Part shown: one piece after another, positions 22,178-32,254 of the stretch
How positions within the stretch are numbered: the stretch's first letter is position 1
Layout of the letters: every line of letters begins with the position of its first letter
Assembly: GCA_963575745.1 (NCBI GenBank)
Contig: CAUYUJ010000865.1
Coordinates: 10,001-74,000, forward strand
DNA: 64,000 nucleotides
Reading direction: 5' to 3'
DNA from: Prorocentrum cordatum
Taxonomy: Eukaryota; Sar; Dinophyceae; Prorocentrales; Prorocentraceae
Notes under the pieces: model-generated
Told to the model about the DNA's origin: nothing
Databases searched by the model: none
What the model saw: the letters and a program-made list of their open reading frames with translations, nothing else
Program-made: the position numbers and the translations under genes

Positions 22178-23239
22178 ATGGCACGGGACGCGGCCGCCTC
22201 TGCGGAGGCTCGTGCAGCGAGAGGCGTCGGCCGACGACGGGGCGCTGCGGGCGAACGGGCCTCGGCTGACGCGCTCATCACCAAGCTCCTGGCAGAGCTG
22301 GAACGGCTGCGGGCACTGATTGGTCCTGGCGGCGGGGTGACCTTGGACTCTGAGGTCGCTCGTCGTGAGGCCTTGGCTAGGCCCGCCCTGCGTGCCCGCG
22401 TTGCTGGCCAGGAGGTGCTCTTCGTTGACAGGCTGATCCGCAACGTGGCCCTCCATGCGCAGCGGTGCCCTTCAGCTGGAGCGCCGCCTCGGGAGTGGCG
22501 CAGCGCGCAGAAGGGCCCCAGGCTGCGAGGGGCTCCCAGCAGTGCCGAGGCTGGACCGCTCATCCCAGCTGTGACGGCGCTCCTGGATGGAACGGGCGAG
22601 CCCTTCGAGCTCCCGCAAGGCCCTATCGGTGCCACCACTTGGCGCCTGGAGGCCCTGGAGGCCGTGCTGGCCAGAGACGTCGACAGTCGGAAGGAGCCCA
22701 ATGCGTCTGCCGCGGAATTCATCCCGTCTGCTGGATTTTGGGAGCCTTGCGTGCCGGGTGTATATCCTCGTGGACCCCCAGGGCGCTGGGAGGTATCTGG
22801 GGCTGCATGCCGGCGATGTATTTGCGGCACTGTTGGGTTCTCCTGCGCGGGTCAGGGCTGGGCGCCCTCGAGTGTCATGGAGCCGCAGGCCGCTGCCGAG
22901 AGCAGAGTCGCCAACCAGCTGGAGGACAAGCAAGAGGCAGCGAAGCCCGTCGGAGTTTCTTGTGCAGTAGGTCCCGAGGGGCCCATCGTCGATGCGAACG
23001 CTGAGCCTGACTACAACCAGCTGATGAAGAAGTATTGGAACGACCCCAAGGTGAGGGAGGCCTGCGAAAAGGCCCACGGCGTGCGGACACAACAGCGAGA
23101 ACTACAACCTGGTGCTCGACGCGTCCCAACTCAGACTCACCGAGATGTTCCCGTCACCAGTGCAGCCTGGTGGAAGGCCCGCCAAGAGGTGGCGAATGTG
23201 TGGATCAGGGATACTGGTCCAAATCTACATGCCCTCTGA
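22178..23239 (+). CDS. Retroposon H protein, unrecognised SL-retroposon family
   Basis: The ATG at 22178 (MARDAAASAEARAARG) is the first after the spliced leader and opens 353 codons to TGA at 23237. The N-terminal third is Ala/Arg-rich with helical heptads (LITKLLAELERLRALI). A central block reads REALARPALRARV, DRLIRNVALHAQRCP and APPREWRSAQKGPRL; it is clearly related to blocks in units G and C. A C-terminal AAWWKARQEVANVWIRD matches the DWWRAREAIAHAW of G and DWWRARAAVARAW of D. No known domain is visible and I assign no function. It is the only member of the family here with one uninterrupted frame. Confidence 0.65.
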   Translation: MARDAAASAEARAARGVGRRRGAAGERASADALITKLLAELERLRALIGPGGGVTLDSEVARREALARPALRARVAGQEVLFVDRLIRNVALHAQRCPSAGAPPREWRSAQKGPRLRGAPSSAEAGPLIPAVTALLDGTGEPFELPQGPIGATTWRLEALEAVLARDVDSRKEPNASAAEFIPSAGFWEPCVPGVYPRGPPGRWEVSGAACRRCICGTVGFSCAGQGWAPSSVMEPQAAAESRVANQLEDKQEAAKPVGVSCAVGPEGPIVDANAEPDYNQLMKKYWNDPKVREACEKAHGVRTQQRELQPGARRVPTQTHRDVPVTSAAWWKARQEVANVWIRDTGPNLHAL

Positions 23240-23672
23240 TTGTTGCCGTGTAGAGCTCACTTTTCTTTCTTGCTCAGAGACGCGTGGAATAGCAGTGGGT
23301 ATCTAGAGGGAGTGGCTTCGGTGGACTCCCCGCTTTTGCGGGGGGCACGGCCTGGAGGGTGGTGCGGAGCGCCGCCCCAAGTGACGCCGCATACCTCCAA
23401 CATGCCCTCTGATTATTGCCGTGTAGAGCTCACTTTTCTTTCTTGCTCAGAGACGCGTGGAATAGCAGTGGGTATCTAGAGGGAGTGGCTTCGGTGGCCT
23501 CCCCGCTTTTGCGGGGGGCACGGCCTGGAGAGTGGTGCTGAGCGCTGCCCCAGGTGACGCCGCATACCTCCGCTCCCAGGGAGTGGCTTCGGTGGACTCC
23601 CCTCTTTTGAGGGGGGCACAACCTGGCGGGTAGTGCTCGGCGCTGCCCCAGGCGATGCCGCACACCTGTCAA
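23231..23672 (+). repeat. 173-bp tandem repeat, two full copies and a partial third
   Basis: Copies begin GCCCTCTGATT at 23231 and 23404; a partial third runs about 23579-23672. Each full copy holds a pyrimidine tract ending in CAG (CTTTTCTTTCTTGCTCAG), a good 3' splice-site shape, and a GC hairpin (CCCCGCTTTTGCGGGG). Confidence 0.8.
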
Positions 23673-23756
23673 GGAGCGTGTTTTTGACCTCCCCCGAGGT
23701 CCTCTTAGCAGATCTGCCGCTCAGGGAGTGTCTGGTTGAAGCGCGAGCCACTGGAA

Positions 23757-23792
23757 AAGGAGGAGGAGGAGGAGGAGGAGGAGGAGCGCGCC
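23757..23792. repeat. (GGA)n tract, 3' flank of retroposon H
   Basis: Short run of GGA triplets after the last recognisable part of unit H. Confidence 0.8.
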
Positions 23793-24535
23793 CCAACCAT
23801 CGGGTCTCATCCTCGGTGGCGGCGGCGGGCTGGCGGGGCCTCGGCTGCAGGGGCCCTCCGCGGGCGCACCGTGGCGCTGCAGCAGGCACCGCACACCTGG
23901 GCGCCCTCTGGCAAGAGCACGGGCCCTCGCACAAAAATGTGAAGACGGGCGCTGTTTTCATACGCTCTCCTCGATCCTCCTCCTCCTCCTCCTCCTCCTC
24001 CTCCTCCTCCTCCTCCTCCTCGATCCTCCTCCGTGCTCCTCCTCCTCCGCCCTCCCTCCTCCGAGATCCCCCCGGCAGGGCAGGCGCGCCTCGACGCCGC
24101 AGCTTGGTCCGTACCGAGCATGCGCTCTCGGAGCAAGTTGTCTGTCGTGTGAGATGTCGTGCACAAGCAAGCAAATTCGCATCTGCAGAAGTGAAGGAGA
24201 TCTAGAACATGAGGAAGAGGGCGGGAGGGATAGCGGAGAAGGAAGCAGGGGAGAGAAGGTAAGGGTGGGGGAGGGAGAGGAGGACGAGGCAGGAGGAGGA
24301 AGAGGAAACAGAGGATGAGGAGGAGTGAGGGGGAGTGTGTTTGAATACCTTCTGGAATGGAGGTGTCTTCGATTTGAGGCGTGCAAGAAGTGTCGTATAG
24401 CCTTTACGGGGGCCGCTCTACTGAAATCGCCTGGACGGCGGTCTGGGGCCGATCAGGGACATGTGCCTGGGTTGTGGGTCAGAAGCATCATGAAAGTATG
24501 CTGGGGTCTCGTTGGCAGTCTCTCGGAGACTGGTT
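23793..24535. other. Spacer with (TCC)n at 23970-24036
   Basis: A short TCC microsatellite bounded by CGATCCTCC, then GA-rich DNA at 24.2-24.33 kb. No gene recognised. Confidence 0.45.
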
Positions 24536-24850
24536 GTGGGCCTGTGGCGGGTCTCCTGAGAGCTTCCCTGGGGCCTCTGGGGGGCCTCTTGGGGCCCAGT
24601 GGGGACCTTTCGGGAGTCTGTTTGCCACCTCGGGGGTGATCTTGGTCCGAAGGGCTCGAAATGGCAGCTTGGGTTCCCCTCTTGGGCCCATGATGGGGCC
24701 CCCCAGGGCCCTCGGGAGCTTCGTGAGCTGTCTTGAGGCCGTGCTGGGCCGTCTGGGGTGCCTCTTGGGCAGTCTTGTGGGGCTCTCGGGCGCTCTTGGG
24801 ACGCTCTTGGGCCGAAAGGGGGGGTCATTTCGGACGCGACAGGAGGGCTG
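24536..24850 (-). repeat. Degenerate GGGGCCTC / CTTGGGCC repeat
   Basis: Same vocabulary as bases 1-470 and 26.9-27.6 kb but in reverse complement (GGGGCCTCTGG, CTCTTGGGCCG). No coding signal. Confidence 0.5.
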
Positions 24851-24885
24851 GCACACCCATGAGGAGGGAGGGGCCAAATTTCCCC

Positions 24886-24930
24886 CCCCCCCCCCCCCCC
24901 CCCCCCCCGGGCCGTACCCGTACCCGTACC
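24886..24930. repeat. Poly-C run and (GTACCC)n
   Basis: A pure C run of over 20 bases followed by GTACCC hexamers. Confidence 0.9.
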
Positions 24931-24982
24931 CGGACACAAACACACACACACACACACAGACAGACAGACAGACTGACAGACT

Positions 24983-25021
<39 letters not shown>

Positions 25022-25370
25022 TGACAGACACACAGACACACAGACACACAGACACACAGACACACAGACACACAGACACACATACACACATACATACATA
25101 CATACATACATACATACATACATACATACATACATACATACATACATAGATGCATACATGCATACACAGACACGACCAAACACACCGACACACACACACA
25201 CACACTCATACACACATGCATGCATGCATGCATTCATGCATGCATACATACATACACACATACATCCACGCATGCATACACACATACACACAAGCATACA
25301 TACATACACACATGCATGCACCCATACGCACTCACTTACAAATGTACATACACATACACATACATACATA
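24931..25370. repeat. Compound (CACA)n (GACA)n (CATA)n microsatellite
   Basis: Tetranucleotide blocks CAGA, CACAGACA and CATA follow one another for about 440 bp. Confidence 0.95.
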
Positions 25371-25482
25371 TTTCCCAATCAGAGCTTGCCTCTGTAGGGG
25401 TCCAAGCGGATTCATATGATTAGGTTACCTGTGGCGCCGATTTTGGCAGCACGCCCGGGTGCCCAGGTGCCGGGTTGCCTGG
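25371..25482 (+). repeat. Dispersed repeat between microsatellites, copy 1
   Basis: CCCAATCAGAGCTTGCCTCTG, AAGCGGA, CCGATTTTGGCAGCACGC and GGGTGCC words are matched in order at 26232-26400. Both copies follow a CATA microsatellite and precede a short-period minisatellite. Confidence 0.7.
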
Positions 25483-25912
25483 GTGCCCTATAGCCCTATA
25501 GCCCTACAGCCTCATAGCCTTATAGCCCTGTAGCCCTATAGCCCTGTAGCCCTGTAGCCCTATAGCCCTATAGCCCTAATAGCCCTTTAGACCTGATAGC
25601 CTTATAGTCCTATAGCCCAATAGCCCTGTAGCCCTATCGCCCTTTAGCCCTATAGCCCTCTAACCCTCTAGCCCTCTAGCCTCATAGCCTTATATCCCTA
25701 TAGCCCTATAGCCCTGTAGCCCTACAGCCCTATAGCCCTATAGTCCTAATAGCCCTTTAGACCTGATAGCCTTCTAGCCTAATAGCCTCATAGCCCGATA
25801 GCCCTATAGCCCTATAACCCTATAGCACTATAGCTCTATATGCCTATAGCCCTACAGCCCTATAGCCCTATAGACCTATAGCCCTATGGTTATATAGCCC
25901 CATAGCCCTAAA
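25483..25912 (+). repeat. (TATAGCCC)n minisatellite
   Basis: About 430 bp of an 8-9 bp unit, mostly TATAGCCC or TGTAGCCC, with single-base variants. Confidence 0.9.
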
Positions 25913-25944
25913 CATAGTCTGATTGAGATTTGTTCTCCGGTATC

Positions 25945-26231
25945 TTATACATGCATGCATGTGTGCATGCATGCATGCACACACAAACACATACAAACAC
26001 ACTCATACTTACATACCGGCCTACCTACGTAAGTATATACATACGTATATGCGTAGACACATGCAGGCATGTAGCAATGCATATATGCATCCATTTCATG
26101 CATGCGTGCACATAAACATTCATACATCTATACTATACACATACACGCACACATGCATACATACATACATGCACACATACATACATACAGACGTACGTAC
26201 GTACGTACATACATACATGCATGCATACATT
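25945..26231. repeat. (CATG)n (CATA)n (CGTA)n microsatellite
   Basis: Tetranucleotide CATG, CATA and GTAC runs, similar to 24.9-25.4 kb. Confidence 0.9.
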
Positions 26232-26400
26232 CCCCAATCAGTGCTTGCACTGAAGGGATCCTAGCGGAGGTTGAAAAAAATGGCGAAACATTCCCGCCGA
26301 TTTTGGTCGCACGCTGGGTTCCGGGGTTCCCGGATTCCCGGTTCCCGGGCCGATTTCGGTAGGCGGCGAGGTTCCCAGGTTCCCGGGTTCCTGGTCGATT
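26232..26400 (+). repeat. Dispersed repeat between microsatellites, copy 2
   Basis: Homologous to 25371-25482: CCCAATCAGTGCTTGC, TAGCGGA, CCGATTTTGGTCGCACGC, followed by GGTTCCCGG repeats. Confidence 0.7.
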
Positions 26401-26640
26401 TTCTTATCGATCAGTCTCAGCATCGATCTCATTTCCCATCTCTCGATCGATCTCACCATCGATCTCACAATCGATCTCGCAAGCGATCTCACAAGAGATT
26501 GCACGAGCGATCTCGCGATCGATCTCCCTATCGATCTCATTAAACCGATTTCAATATCGGTCTCACGATCGACCTTGCAATCGTCCTGTATCAATTCCAC
26601 TATCGATCTCATTATCGACCTCAAGATCCATATGACTAAT
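26401..26640 (+). repeat. ATCGATCTCA-type minisatellite
   Basis: About 20 copies of a 10-12 bp unit around ATCGATCTCA or CGATCTCAC, slowly diverging. Confidence 0.85.
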
Positions 26641-26696
26641 TTTCAAATCATCCACTGATTGTTTTTTTCCTCAGGTGTGATGTGACTGTATATATG

Positions 26697-26745
26697 GCTG
26701 TATAGGGAGAGAGGGAGAAAAGGGGGAGAGAGGTATATACTTAAT

Positions 26746-26779
<34 letters not shown>

Positions 26780-26826
26780 AGAAAGAGAGAGAGGAACAAA
26801 ACAAAACGAGAGAGAAAGAGAGAGGG
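26697..26826. repeat. (GA)n microsatellite
   Basis: GAGAGA runs interrupted by AAAG and GGGA. Confidence 0.9.
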
Positions 26827-26879
26827 AGTGGGTCTGCAAAAGGCAACGGAGCAGACGCAGAAGCAATAACAACACAAAT

Positions 26880-27600
26880 TAGTTAGATGCCTCCAAACCT
26901 CCGCCACAGTGCTTTCAGCACGCAGTGGAGTGCTCCATGGCTCATACTGCCCAAAGTGTTGAACGCACTGCAATATTGAGCAAAAGACCCAACCTCCCGA
27001 TTTCCAAGATTCCGGGGGGAATTCCTGGACGCTGCCACGCGCTCCCAGAGTGTGTTGCATGAGTCCCCTGGACGCCGCCCCCGCCCACAACGACACAAAA
27101 ACGCCTCAGGCCAGCCCCCCAAAACTGTCCAAGAGAGTGCAGACGTGGCCCAAGAGACCCTCAGGAAGGCCCAAGGGGTCCCAATAATGCCCCAAAACGG
27201 CCCAAAACGCCCCCACAACGCTCCAAGATAGCTCCAAGAGAGCCGCAAAGAGGGCCTCAAGAGGCACATGTCAATACCATTCTCACTTATCTTGGCTTCC
27301 AACTCTCCAGGACGGCCCAAGAAGCCCCACATATCGCCTCAAGACGGCCCAAGATGGCCCCAAGACGGCCCAGGAGGCCCCTGCGAAAGCCCAAGAGGGG
27401 CCTAAGACGGGGAACCCAAACGGAAATTTCGAGCCTGCACCCGAAGATGGCCCCCCGAGACCGCCAGCACGTCCCAACGAGCCCCAAGAGTCGCAAATGG
27501 ATCCCCGAGAGGCCCAAACATGGCCCCAAAAATGCCTCCACGAGGCCCCCGAGAATCCTTCCCAAGAGACCCCGAGAAGCCTCTATGGGGCCTCTTGTTT
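26880..27600 (+). repeat. Degenerate CAAGACGGCCCAAGA repeat, second locus
   Basis: Irregular copies of AAGACGGCCCAAGA, GGCCCCAAGA and CCCCAAAACGGCCC, same orientation as bases 1-470. No gene recognised. Confidence 0.6.
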
Positions 27601-27747
27601 ACGAACCAAGGCGAAGGCCACCGGATGAACAAAGAAAGAATATGTGAGCATACAAATACAATGAATGCCGGCCTGCCACGCATGCGGTCAGTGTCGAGGT
27701 GCGTGACCAGTTTAACTGAAACCTCAACAAGGAAAGCGAAGTGCGGA

Positions 27748-27987
27748 AACCTGACTGGACAAGAACGGGAAGCGTCCTTTGTGTCCTGGGCGTATAAGAT
27801 GTCCTACGTTCATAGTCTGCGCTGCGCAAGTCTGTCGTGGCGTGCGTGCGTCTGCGCGTGCGCGTGCGTGCGTGGAATATGTGCGTGTGTCCGTGAGTGG
27901 CGGTCTGCGGCACTGCTGTGTTATGGCGTGCTGCCCTGCCGTGCTCCTGCGGTCTGCGTGAACGTATGTTGCCGCTCTGTGTGTGCG

Positions 27988-28053
<66 letters not shown>

Positions 28054-28151
28054 CGTCTGTGTGTGTGTGCGTGTGCGTGTGCGTGTGCCTACGTGCGCGT
28101 GCCAATGTGCGTGTGCCTGTGGGTGCGGCTGTGTGAATAGATGTTCTACGT
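27748..28151 (+). repeat. Array 3' flank copy and empty site of the fold-back element
   Basis: Bases 27748-27800 match 41035-41085, and 27810-28151 match 46678-47000: the same GTCCTACGTTC, GTCTGCGCTGCGCAAG, GGAATATGTG and GAACGTATGTTGCC in the same order, ending in (GT)n and TGTGAAT. Here the two halves are contiguous. At the other locus the 5.6-kb palindrome lies between them. The segment abuts the tail of unit G, as its homologue abuts unit D. Confidence 0.85.
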
Positions 28152-28185
28152 GTTAAAGTTAAAGTTAAAGACGGGGCCTTAAAGG
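28152..28185 (-). repeat. 3' tail motif of retroposon G
   Basis: On the plus strand GTTAAAGTTAAAGTTAAAG then ACGGGGCC and TTAAAGGC. The same end occurs at 31118, 34849, 47000, 48435, 51907, 54042 and 54094. Confidence 0.9.
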
Positions 28186-28482
28186 CAAGTGGTGGCCAAA
28201 ACGCCGACAGAGGAGGCCACCTTGGGCCCCCTCCCAGACACGTGCAGCACAGACAGAAGGCGAAGCCTCTGGTATATACTACACAAGTTACCATCAAGTG
28301 CAGCACTGACAAGAGCATATACTACACAAGACTACACCAAGTGCAGGACCGAAAAGAATAGATACAACACAATATTCCAATCGACTCGCAACTGCATTAA
28401 TCCACTACTCACTGCGTGTTCTGCGGGGCCTATACGAGCTACAGTCCTCCGCGCAATCTGAGAAGGCGACAAGCTCACTCAC

Positions 28483-30095
28483 TCACTCACCTCTCGCGAT
28501 TCCTGCACTCCGAGGGCGGCTCGGGACTCGGCCCCGCCACGCTCCTCGAGCCCGCCCCCGCCGCATCCCCCTCGAGGGGGGGGCGGTCGCGCGGGCAGCC
28601 ATCCCCTGCAGGGGCCCTCCGACCGCCCCTCTGGGACGCGCGTCGCCCCCATCGCCGCCCGCCAGCGGGCCTGCGGCAGGCTCCGCAAGGCTGACCCCCG
28701 CGGGCGGCTCGGCTCCAGCGAGGACCTCGGAGCCGTCCACGGACTGCTGCGCCGCCTCCAGCAGCCGCAGCCCCTCCGCCGCCTCGCCGCGCAGGAAGGC
28801 CGCCTTGGCCGCGGCGGCGGCCGCCGGCAGCGTCCACGCCCGCGAGTCCTCCAGCACGCCGCGCTCCGAGTTCTCCTGGGGCTCCTCCTCGATCGACTCC
28901 TCGAGGCAGGCCTCCCAAGCTTCATCCCAAGCCCTCAGTCGGGCCTCCTGGGCAGCTCGCCAAGCTTCGTCGCTGGCCCTCATGCGGGCAAGGACGTCGA
29001 AGTCCTGCTCCGCTGGGCCGCAATCGAAACCGTGCTCGCTGCCATCCGACACGAACTCCTCCTCCTCGAAATCCGCCTCACTCAGCCGCGGGCAGCGGCG
29101 GCGTCCGCTCCACTAGAGCACGAACCCGCACGCGAACCCGAGCTCCCCGCTGCACCCGCGTCGGCCTCCGCATGCCCGCCCGCGGCTGGCACCTCGAGCC
29201 AGGCGTGGGCGATCGCCTCCCGAGCGCGCCACCAGTCCGCCCCGCGAGAGCCCGCGGGCTCGCGGCCTCCACGTAGGATCGCCGCAGAATGCCTGCTCAG
29301 GTACTGCTGCGCGGCGGACTCGCGGCCTCCAGGCCCAGCGCTGGCCGAGCAGGCGGCGGCCACCTCGGACGCGCCTGCGCCAGCCCCGGCCGCGCTCACG
29401 GCCACGGGCTCGGCGGCAGAGTCTGACTCCAGCCCGCGCTCGACAAATTGCTCGGCCAGCTCGACGGAGCCAGGTCCCGAGACGGGAGGCAGCGGCACAC
29501 GGCCAGCAGTGCCTCCGGGGATCCCTTGCACACCCAGCCCTTCCAGCAGCGCGTCGACGTCAGCCGGCCAGCCCCGCCGCCCCGTTGGTCGACGCGGCCA
29601 GAACGGGGCCGCCTCCCGGCGTAGCCTGGGCTGCGCCGGCGGGAGCTCCACGGGCGGCCCGCCGATGCACAGCTCCACCTCGCAGACGATGGGGCCTCCA
29701 GCAGCCGCGGCGCCGGCTCCACCATCCAGGCGGCCTCCGCGCTGCGCGGCCCTCCACTCCGAAAGGGGAGCGCCTGCCTGCGGGCACTGCCTCGCGCCCA
29801 GCGAGACGTTGCGCACCAGGCGCTTGGCCCCGCTCTCGGGCTCGCCGCGGAGCCGCGACAAGAGGGGGGGCCTGGCCAGCTCCTCGCGGCGGGCAGCCTC
29901 GACGGAGACGCCGTCGGCCTCGCGCGCCGCTCCCCGCAGGTCCAGCGCGCCCCGCAGCCGCGCGCACTCAGCGCGGGCGGCCACCCGCGCGCGGCCGCGG
30001 GCCGGGCGGCGAGCGGCCCTCGGGCCGAGGCGCAAGGTCTCCAATGCGCGCCGCGAAGAAGGCCTCCACAACGAGGGGCAGCCCGCCGCCGCCAT
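28483..30095 (-). pseudogene. Retroposon G protein, unrecognised family, frameshifted
   Basis: The ATG at 30095 follows the spliced leader by 33 bp. The first frame (to 29082) has REELARPPLLSRL, RLVRNVSLGARQCP, APLSEWRAAQRGGRL, PIVCEVELCIGGPP, QQYLSRHSAAILRGG and DWWRAREAIAHAWLE. Near 29.1 kb the related sequence moves to the frame ending at 28483, with FVSDGSEHG and AAEGLRLLEAAQ. The same blocks in the same order are seen piecemeal in H, C, B and D. The protein is Ala/Arg-rich with helical stretches. No catalytic motif is visible and I do not assign a function. Confidence 0.62.
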
Positions 30096-30128
30096 TTCTC
30101 GAGCCCGCCCGCGCGCGCCCGAGGCAGG

Positions 30129-30150
30129 CTTGAGCCAAAATGGCTACGGA
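30129..30150 (-). other. DinoSL relic, retroposon G
   Basis: Perfect 22-nt spliced leader on the minus strand. The minisatellite starts at the next base. Confidence 0.93.
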
Positions 30151-31117
30151 TGCTCCATGTGTTCTGTCGTGCTCCTGCGTGTTCTGCCGTGCTCCTGCGT
30201 GCTCTCGCGTGCTCCTGTGCATTATGCCATGGTCCTGCTCTGCCGTGCTCCTGTGTGGTTTGCCGTGCTCCTGTGTGTTCTGCCGTGCTCCTGTGTGTTC
30301 TGCCGTGCTGCTGGTTGTTGGTTGTTCTGCAATGCTCCTATGTGTTTTGTGTGCTCTGCCGTGCTCCTGTGTGTTCTGCCGCGCTGCTGTGTATTCTGTG
30401 TGTTCGGCCGTGCTCCTCGTAATCCTGCGTGCTCTGCCGTGCTCCTGTGTGTTCTGCCGTGCACCTGCGTGATCTGCCGACACTTCTGCCGTGTTCCTGT
30501 GTGTTCTGCCGTGCCCCTGTGTGTTCTGCCGTGCTCCTGTGAATTCTGCCGCGCACCTGCTTGTTCTGCCATGCTCCTATGTGTTTTGTGTGTGTGTGTG
30601 TGTTCTGCCATGCTCCTGTTCGTTCTGCCGTGCTCCTCCTGTTCATGTGTTCTGCCGTGCTCCTGTGTGGTTTGCCGTGCTCCTGTGTGTTATGCAGTGT
30701 TTCTGTATGTTTTGTGTTATGTATGTTCTGTCGTGCACCTGCGTGCTTTGCCGTCCTCCTGTGTGGTTTGCCGTGCTCCGGTGCTTTATGTGTGTGTTCT
30801 GCCGTGCTCCTCGTGTTCCTGTGTGTTATGCCGTGTTCCTGTGTGTTCTGCTGTGCTCCTGTTTGTTCTGCCGTGCTCCCGTGTGTTCTTTGGGTTATGC
30901 CATGCTCCCGTGTGTGTTGCCGTGCTCCTGTGTGTTCTGCCGTGCTCTCGCGCGTTCTCCCCTGCTTGTTCTGCCGTGCTCCTATGTGTTTCATGTGTTC
31001 TGCAATGGTCCTGCTGGTTCTGCCGCGCTCTGTCGTGATCCTCCTGCTCGTGTGTTCTGCCATGCTGTTGTGTTCCTGTGTGTTATGCCGTGTTCCTGTA
31101 TGGTTTGTGTTCTGCGT
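30151..31117. repeat. GTTCTGCCGTGCTCCTGTGT minisatellite between units G and F
   Basis: About 45-50 copies of a roughly 20-bp unit. It fills the space between the spliced leader of G and the tail of F. The long Cys/Ala/Val frames across it are repeat translations. Confidence 0.92.
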
Positions 31118-31288
31118 GTTAAGGTTAAGGTTAAAGACGGGGCCTTCGAGGCACTGGGAAGGGGAAAAAAACGAGGACAGGGCCAGGCGGGACCAAAGTT
31201 CCCGAGAGACGCCGGGCCCCAAGCAAAGCCAGACACGCGAGCCTACTCACAAGGGAGCAACAGGCGCAGGCGGAAGGCAGCGAGGCCT

Positions 31289-32254
31289 TCACTCACTCTC
31301 AGACTCCAGGCCGCGGTGCGCCAGGCGGCGGCGGACCCTGCGGCTCACCTGGCCGTCGCTCGCCGCTGCGCCCGCGGCAGGGTTCGCATCCTCGGTGGCT
31401 TCTTTCGCGTCGAGGGGCCCAGCGCTCGTCGGGCCTGGGCGCCTCTGGGGCAAGCTGGCCGCCGCAGCCTCCTCCGCCAGCGCCGCCGCAGGGGCCGCTG
31501 GGCCGCTGCCAGAGCTGCTGGTCGCAGCTGAGGCCTCGCCTGCAGGCTGCGCTTCCATGCCGAGCCATTCCAGGTAGCGCTCCTGAGCGTGCCCTGGCAC
31601 TGGCCCTTGCGAGCGCAAGGTAGGGATGCCCTCTCCCTTCACTCTCTGCTTGTCCGCTTGCGGCCTGCCTCCAGGATGAAGCCCTCGCTCCCGCAGGCTG
31701 CGCTGATTCCTGCCTGACTTGTTTGTCAGGTAGCTGGGCCCTGGGCACTGCGCCTTCAGGCGAGACTTACCTCCCGCGTTGCTGCCCAGTACCTTGTAGG
31801 CGCCGCACTTGGGGCAGGCCGCGATCTCCTGGGTGCCCTCGCCTCCGCCCGCGCAGGCGTAGCTGAGCACGTGCCCCAGGATGCTGAAGGCGACAGCGGT
31901 AGCCGAGAGGGTTGCCGCACTGCTCCCCGTCGAGCTGCTGCTCTCCAGGCGCAGCCGCTTGGCAGGAGCGCCGCCGCCGAAGGCCTCTCCAGCCAGGGGG
32001 GGCTCCGCAGCTGCAGCGGCCAGCACCTGGCGGCGCTCGCCAGCAAGAGGGAGCCCTTCGCTACTATTGGCCGAGACGTCGAGGTACAGCTTGCCGTTGG
32101 GCCTGCCATCGACTGGCTGCCGAAGCCTCCAGACCCTCATCGTCCAGTGCGCGTTGGAGATGTAGGCCCCTCGCGCGTGCTGCCCCTTCGCGCGCAGCTC
32201 GACTCCTGGCTCGAGCAGTTGTCCGATGGCGTCCCCGAACAACAGCCGCAGCAA
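31289..32254 (-). CDS. Retroposon F ORF2 remnant, C-terminal cysteine domain
   Basis: A 321-codon open frame matching the end of LINE A ORF2. It contains GARGAYISNAHWT, then PNGKLYLD joined directly to GLPLAGERRQV; LINE A has the whole RNase H between these two points. It continues KRLRLESSSS, AFSILGHVLSYACAGG, CPKCGAYKVLG, a second cysteine pair region, GRNQRSLRERGLHPGG and RYLEWLGM, ending RRVRRRLAHRGLESESE. CxxC plus RNQRSL and RGLHPGG is shared with LINE A and looks like a zinc-binding domain of its own. The upstream portion (32.25-32.98 kb) is in another frame. Confidence 0.72.
   Translation of the reverse strand: MLRLLFGDAIGQLLEPGVELRAKGQHARGAYISNAHWTMRVWRLRQPVDGRPNGKLYLDVSANSSEGLPLAGERRQVLAAAAAEPPLAGEAFGGGAPAKRLRLESSSSTGSSAATLSATAVAFSILGHVLSYACAGGGEGTQEIAACPKCGAYKVLGSNAGGKSRLKAQCPGPSYLTNKSGRNQRSLRERGLHPGGRPQADKQRVKGEGIPTLRSQGPVPGHAQERYLEWLGMEAQPAGEASAATSSSGSGPAAPAAALAEEAAAASLPQRRPGPTSAGPLDAKEATEDANPAAGAAASDGQVSRRVRRRLAHRGLESESE

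Larger units (their letters stand above)
22078..23756 (+). mobile_element. Retroposon H, SL-headed coding retroposon
   Basis: Spliced leader, 78-bp leader region, one long ORF, then a 173-bp tandem repeat. GGA triplets border both ends (21616-22077 and 23757-23792), which suggests insertion in a GGA array, as element 1 did in TCC. The 3' end lacks the (TTTAAC)n tail of units A-G and is set by the return of GGA, so it is approximate. Confidence 0.6.
28152..30150 (-). mobile_element. Retroposon G, SL-headed, (TTTAAC)n-tailed
   Basis: Minus-strand unit of 2.0 kb: spliced leader at 30150, coding region, a TGAG microsatellite near the end of the coding region, 3'UTR, GCCTTTAAGGC mini-hairpin, CCCCGTC, then TTTAACTTTAACTTTAAC at 28152. 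It is the most 3' unit of array one (E-F-G). Confidence 0.82.

Noticed and set aside
24380-25397. Thr/His and Cys/Val repeat frames
   Set aside because: Tetranucleotide microsatellite translated in different frames on both strands.
25483-25912. TATAGCCC array as possible telomere-like DNA
   Set aside because: The unit is not the TTTAGGG type expected for these organisms (complement CCCTAAA) and the array is internal.
30140-31577. Cys/Ala/Val-rich frames of several hundred codons resembling membrane proteins
   Set aside because: They translate the GTTCTGCCGTGCTCC minisatellite between units G and F.
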